This document shows, piece by piece, positions 30,119 to 40,800 of a stretch of DNA of 64,000 bases. The position numbers and the translations under genes are program-made. A model generated the notes under the pieces. That model searched no databases. It saw only the letters and a list, made by a program, of their open reading frames with translations, and was not told the DNA's origin. The stretch is from Lachnospiraceae bacterium. GTDB taxonomy: Bacteria > Bacillota > Clostridia > Lachnospirales > Lachnospiraceae. The stretch covers positions 170,305 to 234,304 of the forward strand of contig CAJTDK010000006.1 in NCBI GenBank assembly GCA_910575105.1. Reading direction: 5' to 3'. Position 1 is the first letter of the stretch, and the number at the start of each line of letters is the position of its first letter.

Positions 30119-30147
30119 ATGACATTTCCGGCAAAATATGTTAAACT
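30119..30147 (+). promoter_or_regulatory. Promoter of pepP, abutting the IS4-type element
   Basis: ATGACA (30119-30124) and TAAACT (30142-30147) are 17 bases apart. The -35 box begins three bases after the target duplication (30109-30115), so the insertion left this promoter intact but replaced everything upstream. Confidence 0.55.
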
Positions 30148-30190
30148 TCCATATGAAAGGAAATACAGTAAATACAGGGAGGTTATACAC

Positions 30191-31978
30191 ATGAATGTAC
30201 CAGAAAGAATCTCTGCCCTCCGTGCTCTGATGGAGGAGCGGGGATACGACGCCTATATGGTGCCGACCGACGACAATCACCAGAGCGAATATGTAGGGGA
30301 ACATTTTAAGGCGAGGGCATTTATCACAGGATTCACCGGCTCCGCTGGAACCGCAGTTATCACAAAGGATACCGCGGGGCTCTGGACAGACGGAAGATAT
30401 TTCATCCAGGCAGAGCAGCAATTATCCGGCAGCGGCGTTAAGCTCTTTAAGATGGGCGAGCCGGACGTGCCGACAGTAGAAGATTTTATCGCAGACATCC
30501 TTCCGGAAGGCGGGACGCTGGGCTTTGACGGGCGCGTCGTAGCCATGGGGGAAGGCCAGGCGTTAGAGGCAGCCGCAGCGAAAAAGAATGGTAAGATCGA
30601 CTACTCCACAGACCTGATCGACAAGATCTGGGAAGACCGGCCCGCGCTTTCCGAGGAGCCTGCATTTGCACTTGGGGTGGAATACACCGGCGAGAGCACG
30701 GAGAGCAAGCTTAAGAGGATCCGTAAGGCCATGGAGGAAGAAGGAGCTGACATCCACATTATCGCCGCACTGGACGACGTATGCTGGACGACCAATCTTA
30801 GGGGCAATGATATCGAATTCTTCCCGCTGCTCCTCTCCTACGCAGTCATCACAAAGGAGGAGATGAAGCTATACATTGACGAGCGGAAGCTCTCGGACGA
30901 GATGAAGGCAGATCTTGCCAAGGACAACATATCCCTGCGTCCGTACAATGCAATCTACGACGATGTGAAGGAACTTAGCGCCGAGAGCGCCATCTTAGTC
31001 GATCCGTCAAGGCTTAACTACGCGCTCTACAACAATCTTCCAAAAGAAGCGAAGGTCATCGAGAAGGTGAATCCCACCGTACTGATGAAAGCCATGAAAA
31101 ATGACACTGAGATAAAGAACATCAAGAACGCCCACGTAAAGGACGGCATTGCAGTTACAAAATTCATGTACTGGCTGAAGAAAAATGTAGGAAAGACGGA
31201 GATCACCGAGATCCGCGCAGCAGAAAAGCTAGAAGAATTCCGCAAGGAGCAGGAAGGTTATCTGTGGCAGAGCTTTGAGCCGATATGCGGCTCCGGCGAG
31301 CACGCTGCTATCGTGCATTACGCAGCTACTCCGGAGACTAATGTCCCGGTTGTGACAGACGGTTTGTTCCTCACCGATACCGGCGGAGGCTATATGGAAG
31401 GCTCCACAGACATCACCAGGACGTTTGCTTTCGGAAAGCTTACTGACCAGATGGTAGAGGACTTCACTACCGTACTCCTGTGCAACTTAAGGCTCGCAAG
31501 AGCAGTATTCATGCACGGCACCTGCGGTTACAATCTGGATATCCTGGCGAGGATGCCTGCATGGGAACGCGGCATCAACTATAACCACGGAACCGGGCAC
31601 GGTGTCGGCTATTTAATGAACATCCATGAAGCGCCAAGCGGTTTCCGCATCGCGATCCGCGAGAGGGAGCGTGCTGTCATCGAGCCGGGCATGGTGATCA
31701 CGGACGAGCCGGGTATCTACATCGAAGGCTCCCATGGCATCCGTACGGAGAACGAGCTTCTCGTGCGAAAGGGACAGAAGACCGAATACGGACAGTTCCT
31801 CTACTTCGAGCCGATCACTTATGTGCCAATCGACCTTGACGCGGTTAATCCGGACATGATGACCAAGGAAGACAAAGCGCAGCTCAACGCATACCACGCA
31901 AAGGTATATGAGCTTGTAAGTCCGCATCTTAACGAGGAAGAACAAGAGTGGCTTAAGGAGTATACACGGGCGATTTAA
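30191..31978 (+). CDS. pepP: Xaa-Pro aminopeptidase (aminopeptidase P)
   Basis: A 595-residue, three-domain M24B metallopeptidase that removes N-terminal residues preceding proline. Two creatinase-like N-terminal domains precede the pita-bread catalytic domain. Metal-binding segments are FLTDTGGGYMEGSTDITRTF, NHGTGHGVGYLMNIHE, TDEPGIYIEGSHGIRTENEL. The length matches the long eukaryote-like APP group rather than the 440-residue E. coli form. The ATG at 30191 has GGGAGG at 30177-30182; the frame opens 24 codons earlier without a ribosome site. There is no signal peptide, so it is cytoplasmic. Confidence 0.93.
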   Translation: MNVPERISALRALMEERGYDAYMVPTDDNHQSEYVGEHFKARAFITGFTGSAGTAVITKDTAGLWTDGRYFIQAEQQLSGSGVKLFKMGEPDVPTVEDFIADILPEGGTLGFDGRVVAMGEGQALEAAAAKKNGKIDYSTDLIDKIWEDRPALSEEPAFALGVEYTGESTESKLKRIRKAMEEEGADIHIIAALDDVCWTTNLRGNDIEFFPLLLSYAVITKEEMKLYIDERKLSDEMKADLAKDNISLRPYNAIYDDVKELSAESAILVDPSRLNYALYNNLPKEAKVIEKVNPTVLMKAMKNDTEIKNIKNAHVKDGIAVTKFMYWLKKNVGKTEITEIRAAEKLEEFRKEQEGYLWQSFEPICGSGEHAAIVHYAATPETNVPVVTDGLFLTDTGGGYMEGSTDITRTFAFGKLTDQMVEDFTTVLLCNLRLARAVFMHGTCGYNLDILARMPAWERGINYNHGTGHGVGYLMNIHEAPSGFRIAIRERERAVIEPGMVITDEPGIYIEGSHGIRTENELLVRKGQKTEYGQFLYFEPITYVPIDLDAVNPDMMTKEDKAQLNAYHAKVYELVSPHLNEEEQEWLKEYTRAI

Positions 31979-32036
31979 TATGCAGTCTTCATGTAGATGC
32001 AGAAATACACAGGCGATATAGACGAATATTCTGAAA

Positions 32037-32070
32037 AAGGGAATGACTGGCTGCCGCCAGACATTCCCTT
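32037..32070 (-). terminator. Terminator of glsA (convergent with pepP)
   Basis: AAGGGAATG pairs with CATTCCCTT and, inside an A-A mismatch, CTGGC with GCCAG around a TGCC loop. On the minus strand the stem is followed by TTTC, extending to five T, so it mainly serves glsA but may also stop pepP transcripts. Confidence 0.75.
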
Positions 32071-32090
32071 CGTACTTATTCTTAAACCTC

Positions 32091-33017
32091 CTAAAATTCC
32101 GGCACATTATCCGCAAACATATGCAGCTTCATCTTCGCCGACAGCTCACGCAGAACATGCTGTCCCGCAATGCTGTTTCCCTTTTCATCCAGAGACGGCC
32201 CAAAGATACCGATTCCCATCCTCTTATCCACCACAGAAAGGATTCCGCCCCCGACACCGCTCTTTGAAGGTACGCCGACCTCAACCGCGAACTTCCCGGA
32301 ACCGTCATACATCCCGCAGGTCAGCATGATCGTTTTAACGATCTGCACGACCCAGCTATGTAAAAGACGCTTGCCGGTCGCCGGGTCAACACCGTCGGAT
32401 GCCAGCACCAGCCCGAACCCTGCCAGGCTTGCCGCTGTCACATTAAGAGAACACATCCTTACATAGAATTTTAAGCTCTCCTCCACACTGTTTTCCAGAA
32501 TCCCCTTACTCTCCAACAGGTACGCAATCGCCTTATTTCTCGAGATATGCCCCATCTCCGAATGGTACACCCGCTCATTAAGCGTGATCTCATCATCCAT
32601 ACAGAGAAGCCGGGTAAACTTCAGCATCTGCTCAAAGCTCACCTCCGATGCCAGGTGGCTCGCAATCGCGATCGCCCCGGAATTGATCATCGGATTTGAC
32701 GGATAATCGCTGGTCAGGTCAAGCTTCACCAGCGAATCAAAGGAATCCCCGGAGGGTTCCATGCCTACCCGGTCAAAAGTCCGCTCAAACCCGCAGCGCT
32801 CAAGAGCAACTGCCAGCGAGATCACCTTGGAGATACTCTGAATCGTAAAACGCTCATCTGCATCCCCGTATTTATAATACTGTCCGTCCCCGGTACAGAC
32901 ACACACACCAAGATAGCTTTTATCCATTCGTCCAAGCTCAGGTATATAAGTGGCTGTCCTCCCCAGGGCAGTCATTTTCTTTCCTTCCTCTACCGCTTTT
33001 TCCAATATCTTATCCAT
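32091..33017 (-). CDS. glsA: Glutaminase
   Basis: A 308-residue serine-dependent glutaminase of the beta-lactamase-like fold, hydrolysing glutamine to glutamate and ammonia. The S-x-x-K catalytic pair is in FTIQSISKVISLAVAL; NPMINSGAIA and GMYDGSGKFAVEVGVPSKSG are further family blocks. The ATG at 33017 has AGGAGAGG upstream and gives the normal length; a 14-codon extension to 33059 has no such site. In gut bacteria such enzymes can support acid tolerance or nitrogen use; neither is shown here. Confidence 0.94.
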   Translation of the reverse strand: MDKILEKAVEEGKKMTALGRTATYIPELGRMDKSYLGVCVCTGDGQYYKYGDADERFTIQSISKVISLAVALERCGFERTFDRVGMEPSGDSFDSLVKLDLTSDYPSNPMINSGAIAIASHLASEVSFEQMLKFTRLLCMDDEITLNERVYHSEMGHISRNKAIAYLLESKGILENSVEESLKFYVRMCSLNVTAASLAGFGLVLASDGVDPATGKRLLHSWVVQIVKTIMLTCGMYDGSGKFAVEVGVPSKSGVGGGILSVVDKRMGIGIFGPSLDEKGNSIAGQHVLRELSAKMKLHMFADNVPEF

Positions 33018-33131
33018 CTTTTCCCTCTCCTGACATCCAATGATCATTCTTTTTCCCACGCGAAAACCCGGAGAAGCACTGATTTTTGACGTCCTCTCCG
33101 GAAATTCCCCTATTCTTTTCAGACAAATGTA

Positions 33132-34214
33132 TCAATCCGGCCTCTCACCCGTCATAAGCGCTTTGTTCGCAAAACTCTCCTGTCTCTCCTGCGCGTATTC
33201 CTGTGGCAATGTATCTTCTGCCACCGGTCCGTAGTCCTGTGTCTGAGCAAATTCCCCACGCATATGCTCATTCTCATTCATCTGCCCTGCCGGTCCGTAA
33301 CTCCCGTAATGCTCCTGAACGCCCGGCTGCCCCTGAACCTGCCGCTTTCCCTGTCCATCAAGCCATTCCTGAGGGCGGGGCTTTCCCTGTCCACCAGGCC
33401 GCTCCTGAAGGCGGGGCTTTCCCTGTCCATCCGTCCACTCCTGAGACTGCTGCTTTCCCTGAACGTCTGCTTTCCCCGCCTGCTGCTCCGGCTGTATATC
33501 TGCCCTCTCCATTATCCACGGCCGTTTGCTGCCAAGCCAGCCCGCCTCCCGCCAGTAATCCGTATCGATCTGCTGCATGAATGTACGGCTGTGCATATAC
33601 CGCATAGCATAAAAGAGGACTCTTTCATAAAGGGACGGTGTCACCTTATCCCGCTCGTGGACAATCTTTGCCATAAGTTTGTTGACATTTTCGTCAATCT
33701 TGTCCTTCACCGGCTTACCGATCTCATCCCAGTCCATGCTCCTGACTGCGGCCCCGTATGTATAGATCCGGCCGACACCCCACCATTTCAGGCTGTCGGT
33801 AATATCCTTAAGGGCATTTTTCATCCCCGCTCCGGCAGCCGTCGAAAAGCACACCGCCTGTTTCTTAAACATCGAAGCCTCAGGCCGGTGCACCATCCAC
33901 CGGTATCCGTAATGATCAAGGAGCGCCTTCATCTGGCCCGTTGTATGGTAAACATAAGTAGGTGTTGCGAATACAAGGAGATCCGCCTCATCAATCAGCC
34001 TTGTGATGCGTTTGAGGTAAATGATGTAATCCGGACACTTCTTCGCCCCCTGAGTAATACACTGGCCGCATCCCCGGCAGAATTCCGGCATATCCTTAGG
34101 CAGGAACAGCTCGATCACCCTATCCTGCGACCAGGTCACTCTCTCCACAAACATCTTCGCAATCCGGTACGTCGAGCCTTTCCTCATGGTACCGTTAATC
34201 ATCAGTATATTCAT
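33132..34214 (-). CDS. Flavodoxin-fold NADPH:FMN reductase-like protein with Gln/Pro tail
   Basis: A 360-residue protein. Residues 1-235 form a flavodoxin-like NAD(P)H-dependent oxidoreductase domain: ILMINGTMRKGSTYRIA (FMN phosphate loop), CRGCGQCITQGAKKCPD (a CxxC-type cysteine cluster usual in this iron-sulfur-flavoprotein-like group) and FATPTYVYHTTGQMKALLDH. The last 120 residues are a disordered hydrophilic tail rich in Gln, Gly, Pro and Glu, made of 12-residue repeats (GQGKPRLQERPG). The tail is unusual for the family. Substrate unknown. It lies upstream of glsA. Confidence 0.85.
   Translation of the reverse strand: MNILMINGTMRKGSTYRIAKMFVERVTWSQDRVIELFLPKDMPEFCRGCGQCITQGAKKCPDYIIYLKRITRLIDEADLLVFATPTYVYHTTGQMKALLDHYGYRWMVHRPEASMFKKQAVCFSTAAGAGMKNALKDITDSLKWWGVGRIYTYGAAVRSMDWDEIGKPVKDKIDENVNKLMAKIVHERDKVTPSLYERVLFYAMRYMHSRTFMQQIDTDYWREAGWLGSKRPWIMERADIQPEQQAGKADVQGKQQSQEWTDGQGKPRLQERPGGQGKPRPQEWLDGQGKRQVQGQPGVQEHYGSYGPAGQMNENEHMRGEFAQTQDYGPVAEDTLPQEYAQERQESFANKALMTGERPD
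33345..33452 (-). repeat. 36-bp tandem repeat coding for the flavoprotein tail
   Basis: Three adjacent 36-bp units begin at 33345, 33381 and 33417, each opening with CTTTCCCTGTCCA on the plus strand. A degenerate fourth unit starts at 33453. Each encodes 12 residues, so copy-number change would keep the frame. Confidence 0.9.
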
Positions 34215-34228
34215 ACAGAATCCCTTCC

Positions 34229-35425
34229 TTACAATCTCTCAGCGATGGCCTTTATAAAGTCTTCGCTGTTTAAAACAACCGGATTCGGATTAGTCGTAAT
34301 CAGTGCAAGATCCTTCGTCATCTTTCCTTCCTCAATGGTAGCAATAGTCGCCTTCTCAAGTCTGTCGGCGAACGCCATAAGCTCCCTGTTATGATCCAGC
34401 TCACCCCGCTTTTGAAGTGCGCCTGTCCATGCAAATATCGTCGCCACAGAGTTAGTGGAAGTCTCCTCCCCCTTTAAATGCTTGTAATAATGGCGCTGCA
34501 CCGTCCCGTGAGCCGCCTCATACTCATAGAATCCTTCCGGGGATACCAGCACAGAAGTCATCATGGCAAGAGAGCCGAAAGCAGAAGACACCATATCGCT
34601 CATCACGTCCCCGTCATAGTTCTTGCACGCCCAGATAAAGCCGCCCTCAGACTTCATCACGCGGGCAACCGCATCGTCGATCAGCGTATAGAAATACATG
34701 ATCCCCGCCGCCTTAAACTTCTCCTCATACTCTGCGTCATAGATCTCCTGGAAAATGTCCTTGAACGTGTGGTCATACTTTTTGGAGATCGTATCTTTCG
34801 TGGCAAACCACAGATCCTGCTTTGTATCCAGCGCATAGTTAAAGCAGCTCCTCGCAAAGCTCTCAATGGACCGGTCCACGTTATGCATGCCCTGTATGAT
34901 GCCCGCTCCGTCAAACTCATGGATCAGTTCCCTTGATTCCCTGCCATCCTTATCCGTAAAGACCAGCTCCGCCTTCCCCGTGCCCGGGATCTTCATCTCC
35001 GTATTCTTGTACACGTCGCCGTAGGCATGCCTCGCGATGGTAATCGGCTTTTTCCAGTTCCTGACGCAAGGCTCGATTCCCTTGACCACGATCGGCGCCC
35101 GAAATACCGTCCCGTCCAGGATCGCGCGGATCGTCCCGTTAGGGCTCTTCCACATCTCTTTCAAGTCATACTCCGTCATCCGCGCCGCATTAGGCGTGAT
35201 TGTCGCGCACTTCACCGCAACCTTGTGCTTTTTCACTGCATTCGCCGAATCCACCGTCACCTGGTCATCCGTCGCATTACGATGCTCTAAGCCCAAGTCA
35301 TAATACTCTGTATTCAGCTCAACAAACGGCTCTAAGAGATGCTCCTTGATCATCTTCCAGAGAATCCGCGTCATCTCATCCCCGTCCATCTCCACGATGG
35401 GGTTTGTCATCTTTATCTTATCCAT
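34229..35425 (-). CDS. icd: NADP-dependent isocitrate dehydrogenase
   Basis: A 398-residue enzyme converting isocitrate to 2-oxoglutarate. The N-terminus [20 protein letters not shown], the substrate loop [20 protein letters not shown] and the [19 protein letters not shown] and [16 protein letters not shown] blocks match the eukaryote-like homodimeric NADP-IDH subfamily rather than E. coli Icd. No citrate synthase or aconitase gene is adjacent, so it is an isolated biosynthetic step. RBS GGAGG precedes the ATG. Confidence 0.94.
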   Translation of the reverse strand: MDKIKMTNPIVEMDGDEMTRILWKMIKEHLLEPFVELNTEYYDLGLEHRNATDDQVTVDSANAVKKHKVAVKCATITPNAARMTEYDLKEMWKSPNGTIRAILDGTVFRAPIVVKGIEPCVRNWKKPITIARHAYGDVYKNTEMKIPGTGKAELVFTDKDGRESRELIHEFDGAGIIQGMHNVDRSIESFARSCFNYALDTKQDLWFATKDTISKKYDHTFKDIFQEIYDAEYEEKFKAAGIMYFYTLIDDAVARVMKSEGGFIWACKNYDGDVMSDMVSSAFGSLAMMTSVLVSPEGFYEYEAAHGTVQRHYYKHLKGEETSTNSVATIFAWTGALQKRGELDHNRELMAFADRLEKATIATIEEGKMTKDLALITTNPNPVVLNSEDFIKAIAERL

Positions 35426-35526
35426 CCTTTACCTCCTGTCAATCTCTATACCTTTTCATGTTACCGTGCACTCCGCGAGCAGCAACATGCAAAAATCCAT
35501 TTAGAATTGCCTAGTACAGCATTGCA

Positions 35527-36747
35527 TTAATATAATTTCGCCCCGATCTCTCTCGGGCGGAACCCATCATTCTCAAGCGCCATCAGTATCTCATTCTTAT
35601 GCTCTGTCCCGAAGGCTTCCATTGTGATCCGGAGCTCCACAGCAGCGTTGCGGTTGGTGCTTACAAACTGGTTGTGCTCAAGCTTGATGACATTGCCGTT
35701 GGCATTGGCGATAGTAGTAGCTACGCGCACCAGCTCTCCCGCCTTATCCGGCAGAAGCACCGACACTGAAAAGATCCGGTCTCTCTGGATCAGCCCGTGC
35801 TGCACGATGGAGGACATGGTGATCACATCCATATTTCCGCCGCTTAAGATGGCCACCGCCTTCTTTTTATCCAGCTTCATCTGTTTCAGCGCTGCAATGG
35901 TGAGAAGCCCGGAGTTTTCCACCACCATCTTATGGTTTTCCACCATGTCAAGGAACGCGCCGATCAGCTCGTCGTCTTCCACCGTGATGATCTGGTCGAT
36001 ATTCTCCTTGCAGTACGGGAAAATGTTCTCGCCCACCCGCTTTACCGCCGTGCCGTCTGCGATCGTGTTGGCACTTGGCAGCGTCACAGGCTCTCCGGCC
36101 TCTAACGCCGCAGACATACTGGCCGCTGACTTCGGCTCCACTCCAATGATCTGAATCTTGGGATTGAGCATCTTCGCCAGCGTGGCAACCCCCGTCACCA
36201 GTCCACCGCCGCCGATGGGCACAAGGATATAGTCCACCGTCGGCAGCTCCTGGATGATCTCCATGGCAATACTGCCCTGCCCGGTGGCAACCGCCAGGTC
36301 GTCAAAGGGATGCACCAGCGTCTTTTTGGTCTCCTCTGCTAATTTTACCGCATAAGCATAGGAATCGTCAAATACATCGCCGTGGAGCACTACCTCTGCC
36401 CCGTAATTTTTCGTGCGGTTCACCTTGATCAGCGGTGTGACCGTAGGCATGACGATCGTTGCCCTGCAGCCGAACTTCTGCGCCGCAAATGCGACTCCCT
36501 GTGCATGGTTCCCCGCAGACGCGGTAATGAGCCCCCGGCTCCTCTCCTCCTCGTTAAGCGTACTGATCTTATAATAAGCACCCCGCACCTTGTAAGCGCC
36601 TGTACACTGCATATTCTCCGGCTTTAAGTAAACCTTCCCGCCGGTGAGCCTGCTTAAATTCTCACTGTATACCAGCTTCGTCGGCAAAGTGACTTTTTTC
36701 ACGATCTCACTGGCTTCTTCGAATTTTTCCAATGTCAGTTCCTGCAT
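35527..36747 (-). CDS. ilvA: Threonine ammonia-lyase
   Basis: A 406-residue PLP enzyme deaminating threonine to 2-oxobutyrate. The PLP lysine lies in CTGAYKVRGAYYKI near residue 53; the glycine-rich phosphate loop is VPIGGGGLVTG; and an ACT-type regulatory domain occupies the last 80 residues (FSVSVLLPDKAGELVRVATTI). One short ACT domain and this length match the TdcB/clostridial type more than the long biosynthetic IlvA. The role could be isoleucine synthesis or threonine fermentation. It has its own promoter at 36774-36802. Confidence 0.92.
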   Translation of the reverse strand: MQELTLEKFEEASEIVKKVTLPTKLVYSENLSRLTGGKVYLKPENMQCTGAYKVRGAYYKISTLNEEERSRGLITASAGNHAQGVAFAAQKFGCRATIVMPTVTPLIKVNRTKNYGAEVVLHGDVFDDSYAYAVKLAEETKKTLVHPFDDLAVATGQGSIAMEIIQELPTVDYILVPIGGGGLVTGVATLAKMLNPKIQIIGVEPKSAASMSAALEAGEPVTLPSANTIADGTAVKRVGENIFPYCKENIDQIITVEDDELIGAFLDMVENHKMVVENSGLLTIAALKQMKLDKKKAVAILSGGNMDVITMSSIVQHGLIQRDRIFSVSVLLPDKAGELVRVATTIANANGNVIKLEHNQFVSTNRNAAVELRITMEAFGTEHKNEILMALENDGFRPREIGAKLY

Positions 36748-36773
36748 CCTTAACTCCTCCTTGTTCCTAAGGT

Positions 36774-36802
36774 AATATAACTCCCATTACATCCTTTTAC
36801 AA
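36774..36802 (-). promoter_or_regulatory. Promoter of ilvA
   Basis: TTGTAA (36797-36802) and TATATT (36774-36779) on the minus strand, spacer 17. It lies between ftsY and ilvA, so ilvA need not depend on the smc-ftsY transcript. Confidence 0.6.
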
Positions 36803-36835
36803 AATAAACCCTTTGTCTTTCCTGAAACTTATATA

Positions 36836-37795
36836 TCAGCTTTCCTGCTGTTCTTCCTTCTGTGCGCCTCTTTCGTCCACAGTAAACAGCGCATTTACAA
36901 AGCTGTCTGCATCGAACTTCTGCAGATCGTCGATCGTCTCCCCCACGCCGATATATTTGACCGGAATGCCAAGCTCCGCATGGATCGCAACAGCGATGCC
37001 GCCCTTGGCTGTCCCGTCCATCTTCGTCAGGACGATCCCGGTAACATCCGTCACCTCGCTGAATTCCTTCGCCTGCTGCAGCGCATTCTGCCCAGTAGTG
37101 GCGTCAAGGACAACCAGCGTCTCCCGGAACGCTCCCGGGAACTCCCGGTCAACGATCCGATTCATCTTCTTTAACTCTTCCATAAGATTCTTCTTATTGT
37201 GCAGCCGCCCTGCCGTATCGCACAAAAGCACATCCGCATGCCTTGCCTTTGCCGCCGCCACCGCGTCATAGACTACTGAGGCCGGATCAGAGCCTTCCTG
37301 TCCGCCGATCAGATCCACCTGCGCCCGGTTCGCCCACTCCTTGAGCTGCTCTCCTGCCGCAGCCCGGAAAGTATCCGCCGCCGCCATAATCACCTTTTTA
37401 TCCATATCTCTAAGCTTCCCGGCAAGCTTTCCGATGGTCGTCGTCTTGCCCACGCCGTTCACGCCCACGACCATAACCACTGAAGTCTTCTCCTCGAACT
37501 CATAGGCTGTCTCGCCGACCTCCATCTGCTCTTTGATGCTCTCGATCAAAAGCTCCCGGCAGTCAGCCGGCTGCTTGATATGGCGCTCCTTAACCTTCTT
37601 TTTCAGATCGTCTAAAATATCATAGGTCGCCTGAACGCCCAGATCCCCCATGATCAGGACTTCCTCAAGTTCCTCGTAAAAATCCTCGTCAATATTGGAA
37701 AAGCCAGAAAAGATACTGTCCATACTGTTCACAATATTATCCCTGGTCTTTGCAAGACCGGAGATCAGACGTTTAAAAAATCCTTCTTCAGCCAT
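36836..37795 (-). CDS. ftsY: Signal recognition particle receptor FtsY
   Basis: A 319-residue SRP GTPase that docks ribosome-SRP complexes at the membrane. The NG domain shows MVVGVNGVGKTTTIGKLAG (G1), LLCDTAGRLHNK (G3) and LTKMDGTAKGGIAVAI (G4 region). The acidic A domain is almost absent, as in many Firmicutes. The second of two adjacent ATGs (37793-37795) fits the GGAGG spacing. ffh and ylxM, often downstream, are not here. Confidence 0.95.
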   Translation of the reverse strand: MAEEGFFKRLISGLAKTRDNIVNSMDSIFSGFSNIDEDFYEELEEVLIMGDLGVQATYDILDDLKKKVKERHIKQPADCRELLIESIKEQMEVGETAYEFEEKTSVVMVVGVNGVGKTTTIGKLAGKLRDMDKKVIMAAADTFRAAAGEQLKEWANRAQVDLIGGQEGSDPASVVYDAVAAAKARHADVLLCDTAGRLHNKKNLMEELKKMNRIVDREFPGAFRETLVVLDATTGQNALQQAKEFSEVTDVTGIVLTKMDGTAKGGIAVAIHAELGIPVKYIGVGETIDDLQKFDADSFVNALFTVDERGAQKEEQQES

Positions 37796-37899
37796 CATAC
37801 GCCTCCTATCACTACCTGTTATCTATATCTGTCTCCACGCTCTGCCCGCGCTGCCTGTAACCATACTTTCCATACCGCACCTGTCAAAACCGGTGTCCG

Positions 37900-40800
37900 C
37901 TATTTATCCAGCTCGTCTTCCAGAAGGCTTACGGATACCAGCGTTGACACACCCTTCTCCTGCATGGTGATCCCATACAGCCGGTCCGCCGCCGTCATCG
38001 TTCCCCGCCTGTGGGTAATGACAATAAACTGCGTGCTCTTCGTCAGCTTGTGCAGATATTTCGCAAACCGGGTGACATTGTTATCATCAAGTGCCGCTTC
38101 AATCTCATCCAGCAGGCAGAACGGTGAAGGCTTCAGATTCTGGATGGCAAAAAGCAGAGCAATCGCCGTAAGCGCCTTCTCGCCTCCGGAAAGCTGCATC
38201 ATATTCTGCAGCTTCTTTCCCGGCGGCTGGGCGATGATCCTGATTCCTGCCTCCAAGATATCTTCATCCTCCATAAGCTCCAGCGTCCCTTTCCCGCCGC
38301 CGAACAGCTCTTTGAACACCTGGTCAAATTCACTGGAAATACGAGCAAACTGCTCTGCGAACTGCTTGCGCATAGCCGCGTCAAGCTCCTCGATGATCTT
38401 TTCCAATGTCTCCTCTGCTTCAACCAGATCATCATGCTGCCCTTTGAGAAAATCATACCGCTCGGATACCTGTTTAAAATCCTCGATGGCATTGACATTC
38501 ACATCCCCAAGCCCTCTGATCTCACTCTTGATCTCCTGGATCCGCTTCTTCATCTGGGCAAGGTCTGTCAGGTTGTCATTGCGCAGCTCCAAAGCCCGGT
38601 TGTAGGTAAGCTCGTACTCTTCCCACATATAGTTGATCTGCTTTTCCGACGCCTCCTCGTAGCCCTCCTTCTGGCTTTCCAGACGGAAGACCTCCTTGTC
38701 AAGCTCCGCCATGTGCTTGGACAGATCTTCCCGCTTCTGCAAAAATACTTTATGCTTCTGATTTAATTCTTCCCTCTGCGCCTTGAACTTTTCAATCTCT
38801 TCACCGATCTCGGCAAACAATTCGCCGGAATCTTCTATAGTCTTTCTGAGGCCGGCGATCTTTTCTTCCTTCTCCTGTATCTCCTTAGATGTACCGCCCT
38901 TATTCTCCTTAAGCTCCTTGAGCTCCTCATGGAACTTAGAAAGCTCCTCCCGGATACGATCCACGTTCTGGGAAGCGAACTCATACCTTTGTTCAAGGCC
39001 CGCGCAGGCAAGGTGTAGCTCTTCTGCCTCTTTCTGCTTCGCCGTCTCGATCTCCCGCTCGCACTCAAGCTGTCCCTGCTGTTCCTCCACCCGGAGGGAA
39101 AGCTGCTCCTCTAACTGTTCCGACGTATCAAGCTCTACGCTGATTGATTCCTGGTTGTCAATAATGTCTGTGATCTGCTTTTCAAGCTGGCGGCCTTCCG
39201 CCCGGATATCGCTGGACATATTCCTTGCCGCACGAATCTTGGCCTTCGCCTGCTCCAAATTCATCTTCGCCGTATTCTGGACAACATATGCCTTCTGGAG
39301 ACTCTGCTTAACCTCCTCTATCTGGTCATAATACCCGGCGCGTTCGCTCCTGAGCTTCTCAGACTCCGTCTCCAGCTCGTCCATCTCCCGCTTAAGCTGT
39401 CTGACGGTCTTCTCGAACTCTTCAATCTCCCGGCGCCTGCTAAGGAGATTGCTGGAGTTTTTAAAAGCTCCTCCGGTCATAGAGCCGCCCGGATTGATCA
39501 GTTCGCCTTCTAAGGTCACGATCCGGATAGACTGCCTGTACTTTCTGGCAATAGCGATCCCATGGTCGATATGGTCTACCACAAGGGTACGCCCAAGCAG
39601 AGATGAAGCAAGCTCTCCATACCTTTCCTCAACCCTTACCAGGCGGTCAGCGGTACCGATAACACCCTCCTCCTTAAGCGCCTCCGGCCTGCTGATGCCG
39701 CCGTAAGTCTTAAGGGCAGTAAGCGGTAGGAATGTCGCCCGCCCGAATTTGTTCTGCTTCAGAAAACCGATCATGCGCTTTGCCGTGTCCTCATCGGCCG
39801 TGACGATATTCTGAATATTGCCCCCCAGCGCCGTCTCTATGGCAACCTCATATTCCTTATCTACTTTTATGATATCCGCTACGACTCCTAATAGACCCTT
39901 CTCCTTATCCCGCCGGTCCATAACTTTGCGGATGCTGTTGCCGTATCCGTCGTACCGCTCGGTAATATTTTTCAAAGACTCAAGCCTTGACTCTTCCCGG
40001 TGGTAAGCTGTCTGCCCGATCCTAAACTGTTCGGTCTGGCGTGAAAGGATCTTCTGGATCTCCTCGATCTTCGCCTCGTACCGGCTGCTTTCTTCCGTAA
40101 GGACAATGATCTCCTCAGATACCGCCTTTAGCTCCTCCTCATAGGTGACAAGCAGCGTCTCCTGCCCTTCTGCTTCCGTCTCAGCCTCAAGCATCCGTTG
40201 ATTAAGCTGGGACTTGCGCACCTGGATCTGCTCTAACATGGTGTCGTACTTTTGTATCTTCGCCTTGGTAGACGCGCGGTTGCCGAGAAGCTCCATGATA
40301 TCCGCCTTATTCTTCTCAATATCCGCCGTATACGTAGCAATGCGGGTCTGCACGGCGATCAGCTCTTCTCTGGCGTCATTCTCTAAGCTTCTTTGCTCCC
40401 CGAGCTGTCCGTGGATAAGTGTCTTCTCCTCTTCAAACTCCCCAAGCTTTTCTTCACGCTCGGCAACCTCCGCCGCTATCGTCTCCGCCCGCTGCTCATA
40501 ATGCTCGTCATTCATCCGCGCACTGTGGATCTGCTCCTTTAGCAGGGCGATCTGGTTCTCAAGCTGCTGCTTAAGCATCGTTGTCTCATTAAGCTGGCTC
40601 TTCGCCCGTTCAATGGACTCGTCAATCATGTCCACCTGCTCCTCTACCGTCTCGTACTCCTGCTTCATGCCCTCATACTGCCCGGTGGCGCTGTCAAACT
40701 CCTCGGCGGTATCCTTGATCTTCCCCTCCAGGGAAGTGATATGCTCCTTAATGCGCGCAGTCTCCAAAAGAAACATATTGATGTCGTAAGTCTTTAATTC

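Noticed and set aside
33264..34394. A 376-codon plus-strand frame opposite the flavoprotein gene.
   Set aside because: It is the antisense of a clear flavodoxin-fold gene, spans into icd, and its Leu/Arg/Pro-rich composition is typical of shadow frames.
37964..40501. Many plus-strand open frames opposite smc.
   Set aside because: Ser/Leu-rich shadow translations of the Glu/Lys-rich coiled-coil gene, without ribosome sites or recognisable domains.
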